From Clostridiales bacterium (GTDB lineage: Bacteria; Bacillota; Clostridia; Lachnospirales; Lachnospiraceae), in the NCBI GenBank assembly GCA_029012085.1, contig JAQXLK010000235.1:1-42906 (forward strand): a DNA stretch of 42,906 nucleotides, written 5' to 3'. The position numbers and the translations under genes are program-made. A model generated the notes under the pieces. It searched no databases. It was not told where the DNA came from and saw only the letters and a list, made by a program, of their open reading frames with translations. Positions 31,579-41,907 of the stretch are shown in pieces; position 1 is the first letter of the stretch; each line of letters begins with the position of its first letter.

Positions 31579-34143
31579 CTATTTGCTGCCAAATAACATT
31601 TGCAGAGTTTCAAACAGCTGTTTTATATCAATTGGTTTCGTAAGGAAACCATTCATACCATTTTCAACTGCCATTTGCTGATCTTCTTTAAATGCATTTG
31701 CTGTCATAGCTAAAATGGTGATATCTGCCAGATACGGATTCTCCATTGCCCTGATTTTTCTTGTAGCCTCATAGCCATCCATTACCGGCATCTGAATATC
31801 CATCAATATAAGGTCATAATAACCAGGCTTCGAAGCCGCCACCTTTGAAACAGCTTCTGCGCCATCTTTGGCAATTTCAATCTGAAAACCAAACGCCTTT
31901 AATATTTCCATTGCAATCTCTCGATTGATTTCATTATCTTCTACAACCAAAATCCGCTTACCAATGAAACCTTTCATATCGTCAATGGTTGGAAGACTCT
32001 GAAGCACCTTTAACTGTTGTTGTTTGATTTTCTTTACACTTCTTTGTTCGGATTGCAGCCGCAGTGGAATTCTGATAATAAACTCTGTACCTTTCCCCTG
32101 TTCCGTTAAAACCTCAATGGTACCCTGCATCATATTAATAATATTCTTAGAAATCGGCATCCCTAAACCGGTTCCCTGTATCCTGCTAACTGTTGATGAT
32201 CTCTCCCTCTCAAATGGTTCAAAAATTCTTTCCGCAAATTTCGGACTCATTCCGATTCCATTATCCTTTACACGGATTTCATATAACCCCATACCTGCCG
32301 GAGACTCAGAAAGCTGTGATACTCTCACATAAATCATTCCACCCTGTGGTGTAAATTTAACAGCATTTGACAAAAGATTCAAAAGTACCTGATTAAGACG
32401 AGTCTTGTCACAGAATACATTCTCATCCTTAACATCTACAATATCCATCTTCAGTTTCAATTGTTTTTCCTGAACCTGTCCACTGATCATACTTTTCATA
32501 TTTTGAAAAATATCCAGCAGATTCACTTCCTCCTCCTCTAAATGGACTTTTCCACTTTCTATACGGCTCATATCCAGTATATCATTAATCAGACCCAGCA
32601 AATGATTACTTGAAGAAAGAATTTTTGCTAAATATTCCTTTATTTTCTCTGTATTTTGGACATTTGCGGCAGCCAGTGTTGCAAATCCAATAATAGCATT
32701 CATAGGTGTACGGATGTCATGGGACATATTAGACAGAAATGTGCTTTTTGCCTGATTTGCACTTCTTGCCAGATTAATAGCCTCTTCCAGTGTCTGCTCT
32801 CTTTTCGCATCTGCCGTCTCATCCAAAATTGCCATAACGGTTTCGCCATTTTGCTCTGGAAACACCCTGCATCTTAAAAATTTATCTTCATCACTATTTT
32901 CCTGTTTAATACGAAACCGTCCAAACTCGATTACCTTCTGACAATCCCATTCACGTAATCCCTTTTCAAAATCTTCTGAATGTAAAATATCCAGCAGTTT
33001 TCTTAAAGAGTGTCCCCGCAGTGAAGATGGCTCTATTCCCAGTAAATCCTGAATACTCTCACTTACAAAAGAACAATTTTTCGTATCTGCATCTATCAGA
33101 ATATATGCCCCAAGACTATCCGTAGACAAAACGTTGATGACCCGTTCTCTGCTAGACAGCTTCTGTGCGGAACGCCTGCGAAGCAACATCGTATTCATCA
33201 TATAAAGCACAAAACAAATGACCATAATAAGAACGATTATCCCCATGGAAATTTGCTTAGTCTGTTGTATGTAATTGACACGTCCACTGGCAATGGCGGA
33301 ACGATCCACCATCAGTACAAGCGTCCAGTCCATAATTTTCAATGGAAAATAACTAATGGCATAAGAATATTCATCATCCATTGCATAAACGGCACCCTTC
33401 TTTCCCTCCTCAATCTGCGCCTTTAAAGTATCAACATCCACAACAGACGAATTTCCTTCAAATTTCATTCCTTTCAAAAATTGATAAAAGAAATAATTTT
33501 CCGCATGACTTTTTGGCAGATTTCCTTCCGTTTTAAATAAAGTTCTTCCACTTTGGTCAATTACGTAGGCAACCCCTTTCCCTCCATAAGACCGAAGTGC
33601 CAAAACCTCTAAAAAAGAATCCAGTTCATATTCAGCTAATAATATACTGTATTCCTGCTCCGTCACCTTTTTAGTCAGTGGTATGGCAAATTCTAAAAAG
33701 TCACCACCTAAAGCAGTCTGTTTTAATCTGCATACCGGCTTACCATCTTCTACTAATGGAAATACAGCTTCATCAAATTCCCACCGCCCTGTATTTCCGG
33801 CATCATCAAGATAATCCCCATCCTCTGCAATCAGATACGCCTGTACTGCCTGGGAATTATCCCGCATTTCTTCAAGATAATGTACCGCATTTTCCGGTGT
33901 ATCTTTTTCTAACCCGGATATGCTCATATCTGCAAAATCCAGCATAATCCAAGTATCATCAATTCTATTAGAAAGACTGTAATAAAGCTGCTCTGTATTT
34001 TCCACAATGTGGTTAAGAGCTTCTTCATCCGCTGCCCGATCCATGTCATGAACCATCTTGTTTACAACAAAAAATGAGGATAACATGGCAATCAGTAATA
34101 GAACTATCATTACTACCTGGTTATGTCGAATCTGCTTTTCCAT
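31579..34143 (-). CDS. Hybrid sensor histidine kinase with dCache-like sensor and receiver
   Basis: 854 aa. A membrane helix (about 12-30), an extracellular Cache-like sensor (about 35-285) and a second helix (298-318). Then a PAS domain (about 335-445), HisKA with His 475 (FLSNMSHDIRTPMNAIIGFA), HATPase (N-box NLLSNAVKFTP, DNGIGM, GTGLGM) and a C-terminal receiver (about 730-850) with phospho-acceptor Asp 782 (LILMDIQMPVMDGYEATRKI). It lies 27 bp after the solute-binding lipoprotein gene, so the pair probably works as extracellular binding protein plus kinase. No output regulator is adjacent; a separate phosphotransfer protein is expected. Confidence 0.92.
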   Translation of the reverse strand: MEKQIRHNQVVMIVLLLIAMLSSFFVVNKMVHDMDRAADEEALNHIVENTEQLYYSLSNRIDDTWIMLDFADMSISGLEKDTPENAVHYLEEMRDNSQAVQAYLIAEDGDYLDDAGNTGRWEFDEAVFPLVEDGKPVCRLKQTALGGDFLEFAIPLTKKVTEQEYSILLAEYELDSFLEVLALRSYGGKGVAYVIDQSGRTLFKTEGNLPKSHAENYFFYQFLKGMKFEGNSSVVDVDTLKAQIEEGKKGAVYAMDDEYSYAISYFPLKIMDWTLVLMVDRSAIASGRVNYIQQTKQISMGIIVLIMVICFVLYMMNTMLLRRRSAQKLSSRERVINVLSTDSLGAYILIDADTKNCSFVSESIQDLLGIEPSSLRGHSLRKLLDILHSEDFEKGLREWDCQKVIEFGRFRIKQENSDEDKFLRCRVFPEQNGETVMAILDETADAKREQTLEEAINLARSANQAKSTFLSNMSHDIRTPMNAIIGFATLAAANVQNTEKIKEYLAKILSSSNHLLGLINDILDMSRIESGKVHLEEEEVNLLDIFQNMKSMISGQVQEKQLKLKMDIVDVKDENVFCDKTRLNQVLLNLLSNAVKFTPQGGMIYVRVSQLSESPAGMGLYEIRVKDNGIGMSPKFAERIFEPFERERSSTVSRIQGTGLGMPISKNIINMMQGTIEVLTEQGKGTEFIIRIPLRLQSEQRSVKKIKQQQLKVLQSLPTIDDMKGFIGKRILVVEDNEINREIAMEILKAFGFQIEIAKDGAEAVSKVAASKPGYYDLILMDIQMPVMDGYEATRKIRAMENPYLADITILAMTANAFKEDQQMAVENGMNGFLTKPIDIKQLFETLQMLFGSK

Positions 34144-34170
34144 TTGTCTTCTCCTTGGCTGTTTTGTAAA

Positions 34171-36198
34171 TTATTTCTGAATATCCCAATTTAAAGTCGT
34201 TGTCTTGTCCGGAGTCTTTATTACCCCTCCCTGGCTATCCAGGTATTCAATAAATAAATCCTTCCACTTCTTCTTCATAACTTTCACATCTGACAACTGT
34301 AAGGATATATTATCTTTATGATTTGTATCAGGTAACTTATCACTAAAAAATGCCACCTTATATTTTCCATCCGGTTTTAGTTCACTGCCATCCGGTAGTG
34401 TACAACGGATAAGACGCTCACCGGATTTATACCACGGAGCATATTCCACATTTAATCCGGAAGCCACAAAATACCAATCCGGAATAGTATTATCATCATA
34501 TTTTGTACCAGCCAGACTATCCATAATCTGCTGACCGGTCATCGTTGCATAAGCTACACTTTCTCCATCTTCACTAACGCGGTCAGGAGCAATATTTGCA
34601 AGCACAACATCATTGATATCACCTGCATACATATTACAGTTGACGCCCTGCTCATGTTTATTTACATACACTAAGGCAATATCCGCACCGGTAACGGCCC
34701 GGTACATTTCTCCCATCATCAAAGCAACCTCAATTCGTGTCATATCATTTTCACAAGTTCCATAGACATTATTTTCTACCAATTTACCTGACAGAAATTC
34801 ATCCCGTACTTCATCAGCACTCCGCAGCCATTCTTCCACTGTAATCGTTCCAGTCACCATATCCCGGACAGTATCATTCATTTTGGTCTCTACTACACGT
34901 GATGTATCACCACCTACAAAATAAAAGTTGCTGATGACACGACCTTCCTCAACCGTTTTCTGGACCTCTTTCGTAAAATCACTGCTGTTTACAGGAACAT
35001 TTTTTACACTGGAAATCTGCATCCCGCTGCCAAATATCTTAAGCTGTGCTTCCGGCGTACTTAGATATCCCACAATATCCAAAAGCAGCTGCTTCCGCTC
35101 CGGACTGACATCAGCTGCAGCCTTATTAATACCCATAAAATAACTTGGCATAGCATAAAGATAATCACTTCCCGGCTCATCCCCAGTCCAAAAAGGAAGC
35201 ATTCCAATCTCATCAGCTTCGTCACCGGCAGACTGTATATTGTTGTCATAAGCGCTCTGTGTCTCAAAAATCATTGCTGTGGAATGATATATGTACATCA
35301 TATCACTACGAAAACGAGGCTTAAAATCCCAGTCCTCCAATCGGAGAATTCCATCATCTACAAGCTTCTTAACTGTATCAGCGTAAGGCTCCATATGCCC
35401 TACCATACTGCCTTCCCCGTGCTGGTAATCTGTCAGCCATTTCAAATTATCCTTTCCGGCAAATACTTTATCATAAGCGAAAGAATGAACCAACAGCTGA
35501 AATGCATCGCTGAAATACAAAGAAGGACGTACTGCACGAAGTGGCACCTCTTCCTCCCCATCAAAATTCTCTATAGCAGTTAATCCTGCATTATCTATAG
35601 TATGAATCAGTTCCACAAACTCGGAATAGCTATGCGGTACCTGCCATCCATTTTCTTCAAACATGGTTTTATTATAAATCACACCATATACATCAGAAGG
35701 ACCCGGAAGATAGTATAATCCGCCATCCTGCAAAACACAAGCATCCAGCGCAGTCAGATAATAATTGTTTACAAACTCTTCTCCTGACAAATCCAACAAA
35801 GCATCCGGGGCAATATCATCTATCTGCTGCATCACACGGCTTAAAATAATATCCTGTTCCATACCATGTTCCAGATTATCCCGTAAAGCACTTACTGAAT
35901 TCGTTGCCCCATCGTGTATCATTACCACATCTATATTTGGAAACTGTTCTTCAATCGTCTGCTCTATCTGTTCTTTATTAATCTGTCCATACTCATAGTG
36001 AATTGTAACCAGTTCCTTTTCCTGATCTACAGGAATTACAGTCAAAATATCATTTTCTGCTGCACCTGCAGGCAAAGTTTCTTTCGTTCTTAACGAAACG
36101 CAGCCACTTAGACTGCAAATCAACATAGTAGTTATAAGTATACAGCTTATTTGTTTCGCCATTTTTTTCTTCTTTTGCTTTCTCATTTGTTTTTTCAT
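34171..36198 (-). CDS. Solute-binding lipoprotein with 5'-nucleotidase C-terminal-like domain
   Basis: About 675 aa from the ATG after GGAGGAG; a start 20 codons earlier lacks support. Basic start, then lipobox SLSGC. Residues about 70-480 resemble an ABC-type family 1 solute-binding protein (YNKTMFEENGWQVPHSYSEF, then ALDACVLQDGG and GYLSTPEAQLKIFG). Residues about 500-660 look like the 5'-nucleotidase C-terminal domain (VTGADIALVYVNKHEQGVNC, GDINDVVLANIAP, MTGQQIMDSLAG), here without its usual metallophosphatase half. No transporter permease genes are nearby; the hybrid kinase follows by 27 bp. It therefore looks like a sensing rather than an import protein. The domain assignment of the C-terminus is moderately sure. 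Confidence 0.75.
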   Translation of the reverse strand: MKKQMRKQKKKKMAKQISCILITTMLICSLSGCVSLRTKETLPAGAAENDILTVIPVDQEKELVTIHYEYGQINKEQIEQTIEEQFPNIDVVMIHDGATNSVSALRDNLEHGMEQDIILSRVMQQIDDIAPDALLDLSGEEFVNNYYLTALDACVLQDGGLYYLPGPSDVYGVIYNKTMFEENGWQVPHSYSEFVELIHTIDNAGLTAIENFDGEEEVPLRAVRPSLYFSDAFQLLVHSFAYDKVFAGKDNLKWLTDYQHGEGSMVGHMEPYADTVKKLVDDGILRLEDWDFKPRFRSDMMYIYHSTAMIFETQSAYDNNIQSAGDEADEIGMLPFWTGDEPGSDYLYAMPSYFMGINKAAADVSPERKQLLLDIVGYLSTPEAQLKIFGSGMQISSVKNVPVNSSDFTKEVQKTVEEGRVISNFYFVGGDTSRVVETKMNDTVRDMVTGTITVEEWLRSADEVRDEFLSGKLVENNVYGTCENDMTRIEVALMMGEMYRAVTGADIALVYVNKHEQGVNCNMYAGDINDVVLANIAPDRVSEDGESVAYATMTGQQIMDSLAGTKYDDNTIPDWYFVASGLNVEYAPWYKSGERLIRCTLPDGSELKPDGKYKVAFFSDKLPDTNHKDNISLQLSDVKVMKKKWKDLFIEYLDSQGGVIKTPDKTTTLNWDIQK

Positions 36199-36381
36199 TG
36201 CTCCTCCATTCCAAACGTCGTATATTGAATCTATACAAATATGAATACCCAAGTCCAATATAGTCTATCACTTTTTATATATCGAATTATGTCGAAATAT
36301 ATCATATTTACTCGCAATATAAATATAAAGTACATGTATGGAAATGAAAGATTTGATACTAGAAAATTTATTATCCTGTAT

Positions 36382-37293
36382 TTACTCCGAAACCGGTATA
36401 TACACTTTCACTGTAAAACACTGCTCTTCCAAAGAAGCTTCCGCTTCCCCTCCCATCTCTATTGCAAAACGTTTCACAATAGATAAACCAAGCCCCGTCG
36501 TCTTACGGCTTCTGGACTGGTCACTGGTGTAAAATCGGTCAAAAATATATTCCATATCTTTTTGCTCAATACTCTCTGTCAGATTCGAAACACAGACAAC
36601 CATCCGGTTTTCTTCCCTTGTAAGAGACATCTTATATCCACCTTTTCCGTGAACCAATGCATTTTTCACCAAATTCTCAATGATACGGATAAATGCACTT
36701 TTGTCCACATGAATATAACAAGGTTCCTCTGACACATAAACCTCAGGCTCACATCCGATTTTTACAAAGTCCTCATAGAACATGGAAATGGTCTCTGCAA
36801 AAACATTACCGGCTAAAAATGTTTCCGGTTCCATACCCATCTCGCCAGCCTCAATCCGTGCATATTCAAACAGCTGACTAAGCATTCCTGTCACATCTTC
36901 TAACCGGTTTGTTACAATCCGAATATATTCCCGTTTTTTCTCCTCCTCAATGGCATCATCTAATAGCATCTGCATATACCCTTTTGCAGATGTTAAAGGT
37001 GTACGGATGTCATGGGATATTCCGGTGATACTTTCTTTATAAATTCGGTTCTCTCTCTTTAGGGCAATTTCCTTTTCTTTGTGCTGCTGAATCACCCGGT
37101 TCATAGACACAATCATTTTCTCTGTCTTTCCCACCGGCCAGCAGGAGGTCACCTGACAATTGGTTTCCCCTTCCTGTTTTTTTAATTCATCCGTAATATG
37201 CCGAATTTGCTTCCGATAACACCACAGTCGAAAAAGTGCAATTCCCAATCCAGCCACTAGTATTCCATTGACAATCCATACAATATTCTGCAT
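36382..37293 (-). CDS. Sensor histidine kinase (single membrane helix)
   Basis: 303 aa. One N-terminal membrane helix (NGILVAGLGIALFRLW), a short coiled region, HisKA with His 94 (GISHDIRTPLTSAKGYMQML) and HATPase (ENLVKNALVHGKGGY, then TGLGLSIVKRFAIEMGG). There is no extracellular sensor domain, so it is an intramembrane- or transporter-sensing type, as in lantibiotic/bacitracin response loci. It is the last gene after regulator, ABC ATPase and permease, and starts 11 bp after the permease. The regulator at 39117-39821 is the presumed partner. Confidence 0.9.
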   Translation of the reverse strand: MQNIVWIVNGILVAGLGIALFRLWCYRKQIRHITDELKKQEGETNCQVTSCWPVGKTEKMIVSMNRVIQQHKEKEIALKRENRIYKESITGISHDIRTPLTSAKGYMQMLLDDAIEEEKKREYIRIVTNRLEDVTGMLSQLFEYARIEAGEMGMEPETFLAGNVFAETISMFYEDFVKIGCEPEVYVSEEPCYIHVDKSAFIRIIENLVKNALVHGKGGYKMSLTREENRMVVCVSNLTESIEQKDMEYIFDRFYTSDQSRSRKTTGLGLSIVKRFAIEMGGEAEASLEEQCFTVKVYIPVSE

Positions 37294-37304
37294 CCTGTTC
37301 CCCT

Positions 37305-38120
37305 TTATTTTACATCTGCTTTCTTAAAATGCAGCATTCCTGCTGCCATAGATACAACAATCCAAAAAATAACCGCAATTATAACACGACTCATAAAATC
37401 CCCGCTAATATCCTTTAAAGGACAATCCGTTACCAAATTAGCAACCCAGTACTCGGATGGCCGGAAATCTACTTTATGAAATAATAAGTCCAGCCCGCTG
37501 AATAACGTACTTGCCAGCATATAAACACCAAGACTAATAGAAATTCCCACACCTAAATTCCGGCTCACTTCTCCTATCGCAACAATGATTCCTGAAAAAG
37601 CTGCGCCTAACAATATCTGTATTCCAACATACTGGCACAAATTCTTTATGAGTTCTGTATTCATCCTATCCATTCCAAAAATAAACAAACCACATATAAA
37701 AGTTACAATCCCGATTATTAGCAATAGAACAATCGTAGCAAGCATTGCCATAATATACTTTGCCAGAAAAATACTGGTTCTGGACATCCCTTTCCCGACT
37801 ATGTTCTTGATTGCACCATTTCCAAATTCACCAATCACAAAAATACATACAAAAACTGCTGTAACGATACTCGCAACAGAACAAAAGATAACCTGCTCCA
37901 CATCCAGTATACCAATACTATCCAATATTGACTCACTTTGTGCATCCGTCTCTACTACAACACCAGCTGTACCATTTTCCATTTCACCCTTTTGAATCTG
38001 ATCTGCCATTAAAAAACTTCCATACATAAATAGAATAAATAAAATGGTTATCACACAACATACCTTAAAACTTTTACCTTTTCTCCATTTATAAAACTCT
38101 CCACTTAATAAATTAAACAT
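37305..38120 (-). CDS. ABC-2 permease (lantibiotic-immunity-like)
   Basis: 271 aa with six membrane helices. It opens MFNLLSGEFYKWRKGKSFKV, then VITILFILFMYGSFLM, FCSVASIVTAVFVCIFVIGE, FGNGAIKNIVGKGMSRTSIF. The helix-strand pattern FGNGAIKNxxxxGxSR is typical of ABC-2 permeases in immunity/efflux systems. It overlaps the ATPase gene by 8 bp, so the two are translationally coupled. Confidence 0.88.
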   Translation of the reverse strand: MFNLLSGEFYKWRKGKSFKVCCVITILFILFMYGSFLMADQIQKGEMENGTAGVVVETDAQSESILDSIGILDVEQVIFCSVASIVTAVFVCIFVIGEFGNGAIKNIVGKGMSRTSIFLAKYIMAMLATIVLLLIIGIVTFICGLFIFGMDRMNTELIKNLCQYVGIQILLGAAFSGIIVAIGEVSRNLGVGISISLGVYMLASTLFSGLDLLFHKVDFRPSEYWVANLVTDCPLKDISGDFMSRVIIAVIFWIVVSMAAGMLHFKKADVK

Positions 38121-39024
38121 GGCTTTCTCCTCCTAACAAATCCATAAAATATCCTTCCAAATCCTGACCTGACAAATACGTTTCTTTGATATTTACACCA
38201 TTTAAAATAAGCTCCCGGTTGGTTTCTTCTAAATCATCCAAATGTTCAAAAATACGTATCGTTCCATCTTCCTTCACATCATAACCGGTAATACCTAATG
38301 ACTCTTCCAGAATACGAACTGCCTTCCTTGCATCATCCACCACCAGCTTCTGGCATCTTTTACATCGTTCTTCTAGTTCCTCTGCCTGAAACTCTTCTAC
38401 CAGCTCGCCATCCCGGATAATTCCATAACGTGTCGCCATTTTGGATAGTTCACCTAAAATATGGCTGGATATGAGAATGGTTATTTCTCTTTCCTGATTT
38501 AATTTTAAAAGGAGTTCTCGAATTTCTTTTATTCCCGCAGGATCCAAACCATTAATTGGCTCATCCAATATCAGAAAATCCGGATTTCGAAACAAAGAAA
38601 TTCCAATTCCTAATCTCTGCTTCATACCCATCGAAAAATTCTTAACCTTTTTCTTTCCAGTATCCGATAGACCTACAAAATCCAACATGTCTTCTACTGC
38701 CTGCTTATCCGCAATTCCAAAATTTCTTCTTGCTACTTCCAGATTCTCTTTGGCAGTCATATTAGGATAAATGCCAGGATTTTCAATTAATGTTCCGATT
38801 CTGCTTCTCTGTTTTTCCAATTCTTCCGATTCAAATAATTGTATGGTTCCCGCAGTTGGAGCCGCCATTCCTGCCACCATGCGCATAAATGTAGTTTTAC
38901 CAGCCCCATTTTTTCCAATGAATCCATAAATATCGCCTTTTCGCACATGCATGCATACATTTTTAACAACTTTATTCTTACCATAAACCTTGGTAAGATT
39001 TTCGGTTTTTAATACATATTCCAT
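38113..39024 (-). CDS. ABC ATPase (lantibiotic-immunity-like)
   Basis: 303 aa. Walker A FIGKNGAGKTTFMRMVAG, signature FSMGMKQRLGIGISLF, Walker B FLILDEPINGLDPAGI and H-loop SSH. The C-terminal 80 residues form the accessory domain of BcrA/SpaF-type ATPases. It works with the adjacent permease, probably exporting or expelling a membrane-active peptide or drug. A regulator-ATPase-permease-kinase order suggests induction by the substrate. Confidence 0.92.
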   Translation of the reverse strand: MEYVLKTENLTKVYGKNKVVKNVCMHVRKGDIYGFIGKNGAGKTTFMRMVAGMAAPTAGTIQLFESEELEKQRSRIGTLIENPGIYPNMTAKENLEVARRNFGIADKQAVEDMLDFVGLSDTGKKKVKNFSMGMKQRLGIGISLFRNPDFLILDEPINGLDPAGIKEIRELLLKLNQEREITILISSHILGELSKMATRYGIIRDGELVEEFQAEELEERCKRCQKLVVDDARKAVRILEESLGITGYDVKEDGTIRIFEHLDDLEETNRELILNGVNIKETYLSGQDLEGYFMDLLGGESHV

Positions 39025-39058
39025 CTTCCTGTATCCTTTCTTTTCATTTGATAGACAT

Positions 39059-39115
39059 AGTATAACAAGCGATATTTTAGAAACTTTAGGAAAAGTATAA
39101 AGATTTCTTAAAGTT
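39059..39115 (-). promoter_or_regulatory. Promoter region between regulator and ABC genes
   Basis: Minus strand TATACT (39059-39064) is a good -10; the -35 at 17 bp (AAAGTT) is poor. Upstream are several CTTTAAG/CTTTATA/CTAAAG-like elements that could be sites for the OmpR-type regulator encoded just upstream. Suggestive only. Confidence 0.35.
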
Positions 39116-39116
39116 T

Positions 39117-39821
39117 TTATTGCATCTTAAATCCTATTCCCCATACCGTCTGAATATAGTTCTCACCACTATTCACCTTTGCAAGCTTTTGACGAATATT
39201 GCTGATATGTACATTTACTGCGTTCTCTTCTCCTAAGAATTCCTCATTCCATACAGATTCATATATATTGTTTTTGGTAAATACCTTCTCCGGGTGCTGC
39301 ATCAAGAGTTCTAATATCATAAATTCTCTCTTTGTCAATTTCACTTCTTCGCCTGCCACCATCACTTTGAAGTTTTCCGGCTCCATTACAATATCCTTGT
39401 ATTGCAAAACATTTTCTGTACTTTTATCTTTTTCTTCTTTTCGAAAGGACTCTTTTCCATTACGTCGCAACACAACCTCTAATCTTGCCAGTAATTCTTC
39501 CGTATCAAAAGGTTTACTTATGAAATCTTCTGCACCAGACCGAAGAAGATTTACTTTTGTCTTCACATCTTCTTTTGCTGATGCAACCAACACGACAATA
39601 TCCGGATATCGTTCCTTAATATGTGCAAGCAGTTCCTCACCGTTCATTCCCGGCAGCATCAAATCTAAGATAACTGCCTGCGGCTGCTGTTGTTCAATAA
39701 GCATAAGTGCTTCTGTTCCCGAAAATGCCTGTTTTACTTTATAGTGATGTGCTGTAAGCAAATCCCTTAGCATCTGGTTTATATCATTATCATCTTCTAC
39801 AATTAAAATATATTCTTCCAT
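39117..39821 (-). CDS. OmpR-family response regulator
   Basis: 234 aa. Receiver 1-118 with acidic pair ED/D (9-11), phospho-acceptor Asp 53 (AVILDLMLPGMNGEELL) and Lys 103-region (FISKPFDTEELLARL). The C-terminal winged helix (about 140-232) has LTKREFMILELLMQHPEKVF and NAVNVHISNIRQKLA, then TVWGIGFKM. It likely activates the downstream ABC/kinase genes, and is itself transcribed leftward from near 39840-39900. Confidence 0.95.
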   Translation of the reverse strand: MEEYILIVEDDNDINQMLRDLLTAHHYKVKQAFSGTEALMLIEQQQPQAVILDLMLPGMNGEELLAHIKERYPDIVVLVASAKEDVKTKVNLLRSGAEDFISKPFDTEELLARLEVVLRRNGKESFRKEEKDKSTENVLQYKDIVMEPENFKVMVAGEEVKLTKREFMILELLMQHPEKVFTKNNIYESVWNEEFLGEENAVNVHISNIRQKLAKVNSGENYIQTVWGIGFKMQ

Positions 39822-39932
39822 TGGTTCTCCTTATTTTTTTCATGTGTCAAACTATTATACTGTTTTATTTGAGTTTTATCTATACTTTTCCTTTTTTATA
39901 ATTATACAAAGTATAAAATGATATTCTTTTTA

Positions 39933-41480
39933 TTAGTTATTTTTTTCTCCGTAAATCCAATTTTTATCTATTTTGCTGGAAACAACCCAAACGACTAGCA
40001 GAATTAAACCGGCAATTCCTATTTCCACCATTACTACAGCAAATTGCATTTGGTATACTGCTTTGTTCCACACCATAACCAAAATTAACCCTATAGATTC
40101 TCCAATCACAACTGGAAGTACATACCGAACAAAATTACGAAACCACATATACTTTGCCATCTGCTCTTTTGTAACTCCGATTTTATGCAGACTATCAGCC
40201 ATTCTTCTATGCTCATCCTGTTCGGATCGAACTCCTAAAAAACTGATAGACATTGCAGCAATCCACAATACAAAAACAACAAAACTCATCACAAATATAA
40301 AAAATTGTCCGGACTGTTTTGCCTGCTGATATTGTTTTACATATGAAGAAACACGATAATAATATTGCTCCTCTTTTTTTAGTCCATTTGCCTGTTGTAA
40401 ATACTCCTCAACCTTTTCAACTGCAGCCATGGACAATTTCCAATCTGAAAATTTGTAGAGATTCACTTTTCCCATATAGCAATCTTTTGCATATTTTATA
40501 TCACCATAATCTGAATCATTCACTACTAAAGTTCTATCTGCAAAGGTTGGGTTTTGATTCCATAAAATGCGTATATCACTTCCAATGGATGTTAACCGTA
40601 TATTATCTGATACTGTCACTTCATTAACCGGAGTCACATCATGCTCATACCCATCCATTTCATCAATTTGAAACAGATTTATGCATTCTCCTTCTTGTAC
40701 TTTATAACCGCACTGAAATGTCTTGTTCACTTCCGATACAGGAACAAAATTAAATATTGCATTTCAGACAAATTCAAACTTTTTATACTCTGTCAGTTCT
40801 ACATTATTTTCTTTTATTATTCTTGCAATATCATCTTGCGTTACCTGGTTCACTCCATATATTTCTGTATAAAGCATGTCATAGGGTGAATACATATGGG
40901 CATCTTTCTTTAACGCCGGATATAAAGATACGCAAATACCAATCAGGACCATCATTCCACATATCAGTATGCTTTCTATTCCATAACGGACAACCCACAT
41001 TCTTTTATGCAACCGTATAAAAACAAGCTTTGGCAATAAATGATTCCATAGCTTCGGAAATTTGTTTTTTATGAAATGTACAAACATCCCATCCTGCTCC
41101 AAAACGATTGGTTTTAATTTAAATATCAGATTTTCTTTTATATAGATTATCACATTACATGCAATTGATAACAACGATATAATACCATATAATATTACTG
41201 TTAAAATGTATCCGTACCCGCTGTCTATCCAAGTTATACCTTCAATCCCTATTACATAACGTATAACAATATAGAAAACAAATGATACTATTGTTCCAAG
41301 GAGCAATGCAACTGGAACTGTACTTACCACAACAAATATATTTTCATAAATGATTTTTTGCACTGCTTCTTTTGTGCTCATGCCAAGCACAGTTATCACT
41401 TCATATTCCTTTTGCCGTTCCTTCCAAACCACCCGCCCCGATAGAAAAATCATTGTTACAAAAAATAATGAGATTAAGTT
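39933..41480 (-). pseudogene. Broken BceB-type FtsX permease
   Basis: Two same-frame pieces of one large permease are separated only by a TGA at 40764-40766 (EFV-stop-NAIFNFVPVSEV). The first piece (to 41453 and in frame back to about 41480) has the FtsX-like core RVVWKERQKEYEVITVLGMS and several helices. The second carries the extracellular part and helices including VSSKIDKNWIYG at the end. The N-terminal ~60 residues, including the first helix, are missing: the frame joins straight onto a truncated ATPase gene. Nonsense mutation plus N-terminal loss make it inactive. Such permeases normally export or detach antimicrobial peptides with a partner ATPase. Confidence 0.85.
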
Positions 41481-41898
41481 TCTTATTTTTTAAATGTTCA
41501 ATTTCTAAAGCATTCAAAATACGTTGTAATTGCTGCTCCTGCATTTCATAATCCACTTCATCAATTACCAACGGAAGTAATATATTTTCCTGTACATTCA
41601 AGCTTTCAATTAACTGAAAATCTTGAAAAATCATTCCTATATTCTTTCTACAGAATCGTGCCGTTTCCTCTGAACCCATCATACTAATATTCTTGTCCTT
41701 CACAAAAACACATCCACTATCCGGTATATCGATTCCTGAAAGTATCTGTAAAAGTGTAGTTTTACCACTACCTGATGGTCCCATTATTGCTATCATTTCC
41801 CCTTGATTAACAGACATAGAAATATCTTGTAAAACAGCGATTGTCTCCCCTCCTGTTTTATAAGATTTTGATAAATGATTTATTTTCAAAATAGACAT
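41401..41898 (-). pseudogene. Truncated BceA-type ABC ATPase
   Basis: About 140 residues of a MacB/BceA-type ATPase are intact: IMGPSGSGKTTLLQILSGID (Walker A) and MIFQDFQLIESLNVQENILL (Q-loop), up to LEIEHLKNKK. The signature LSGGQ, Walker B and H-loop are absent. After residue ~143 the frame runs into permease sequence in the wrong register and stops. A deletion of several hundred bases removed the ATPase C-terminus and permease N-terminus at about 41465-41480. AGGAGG-like site before the ATG and an adjacent hairpin remain. Confidence 0.9.
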
Positions 41899-41907
41899 AT
41901 TATTCCT

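Noticed and set aside
32024-32332. Plus-strand ORFs across the hybrid kinase and other large genes
   Set aside because: They are antisense to genes with complete conserved motifs and have no ribosome sites or recognisable domains.
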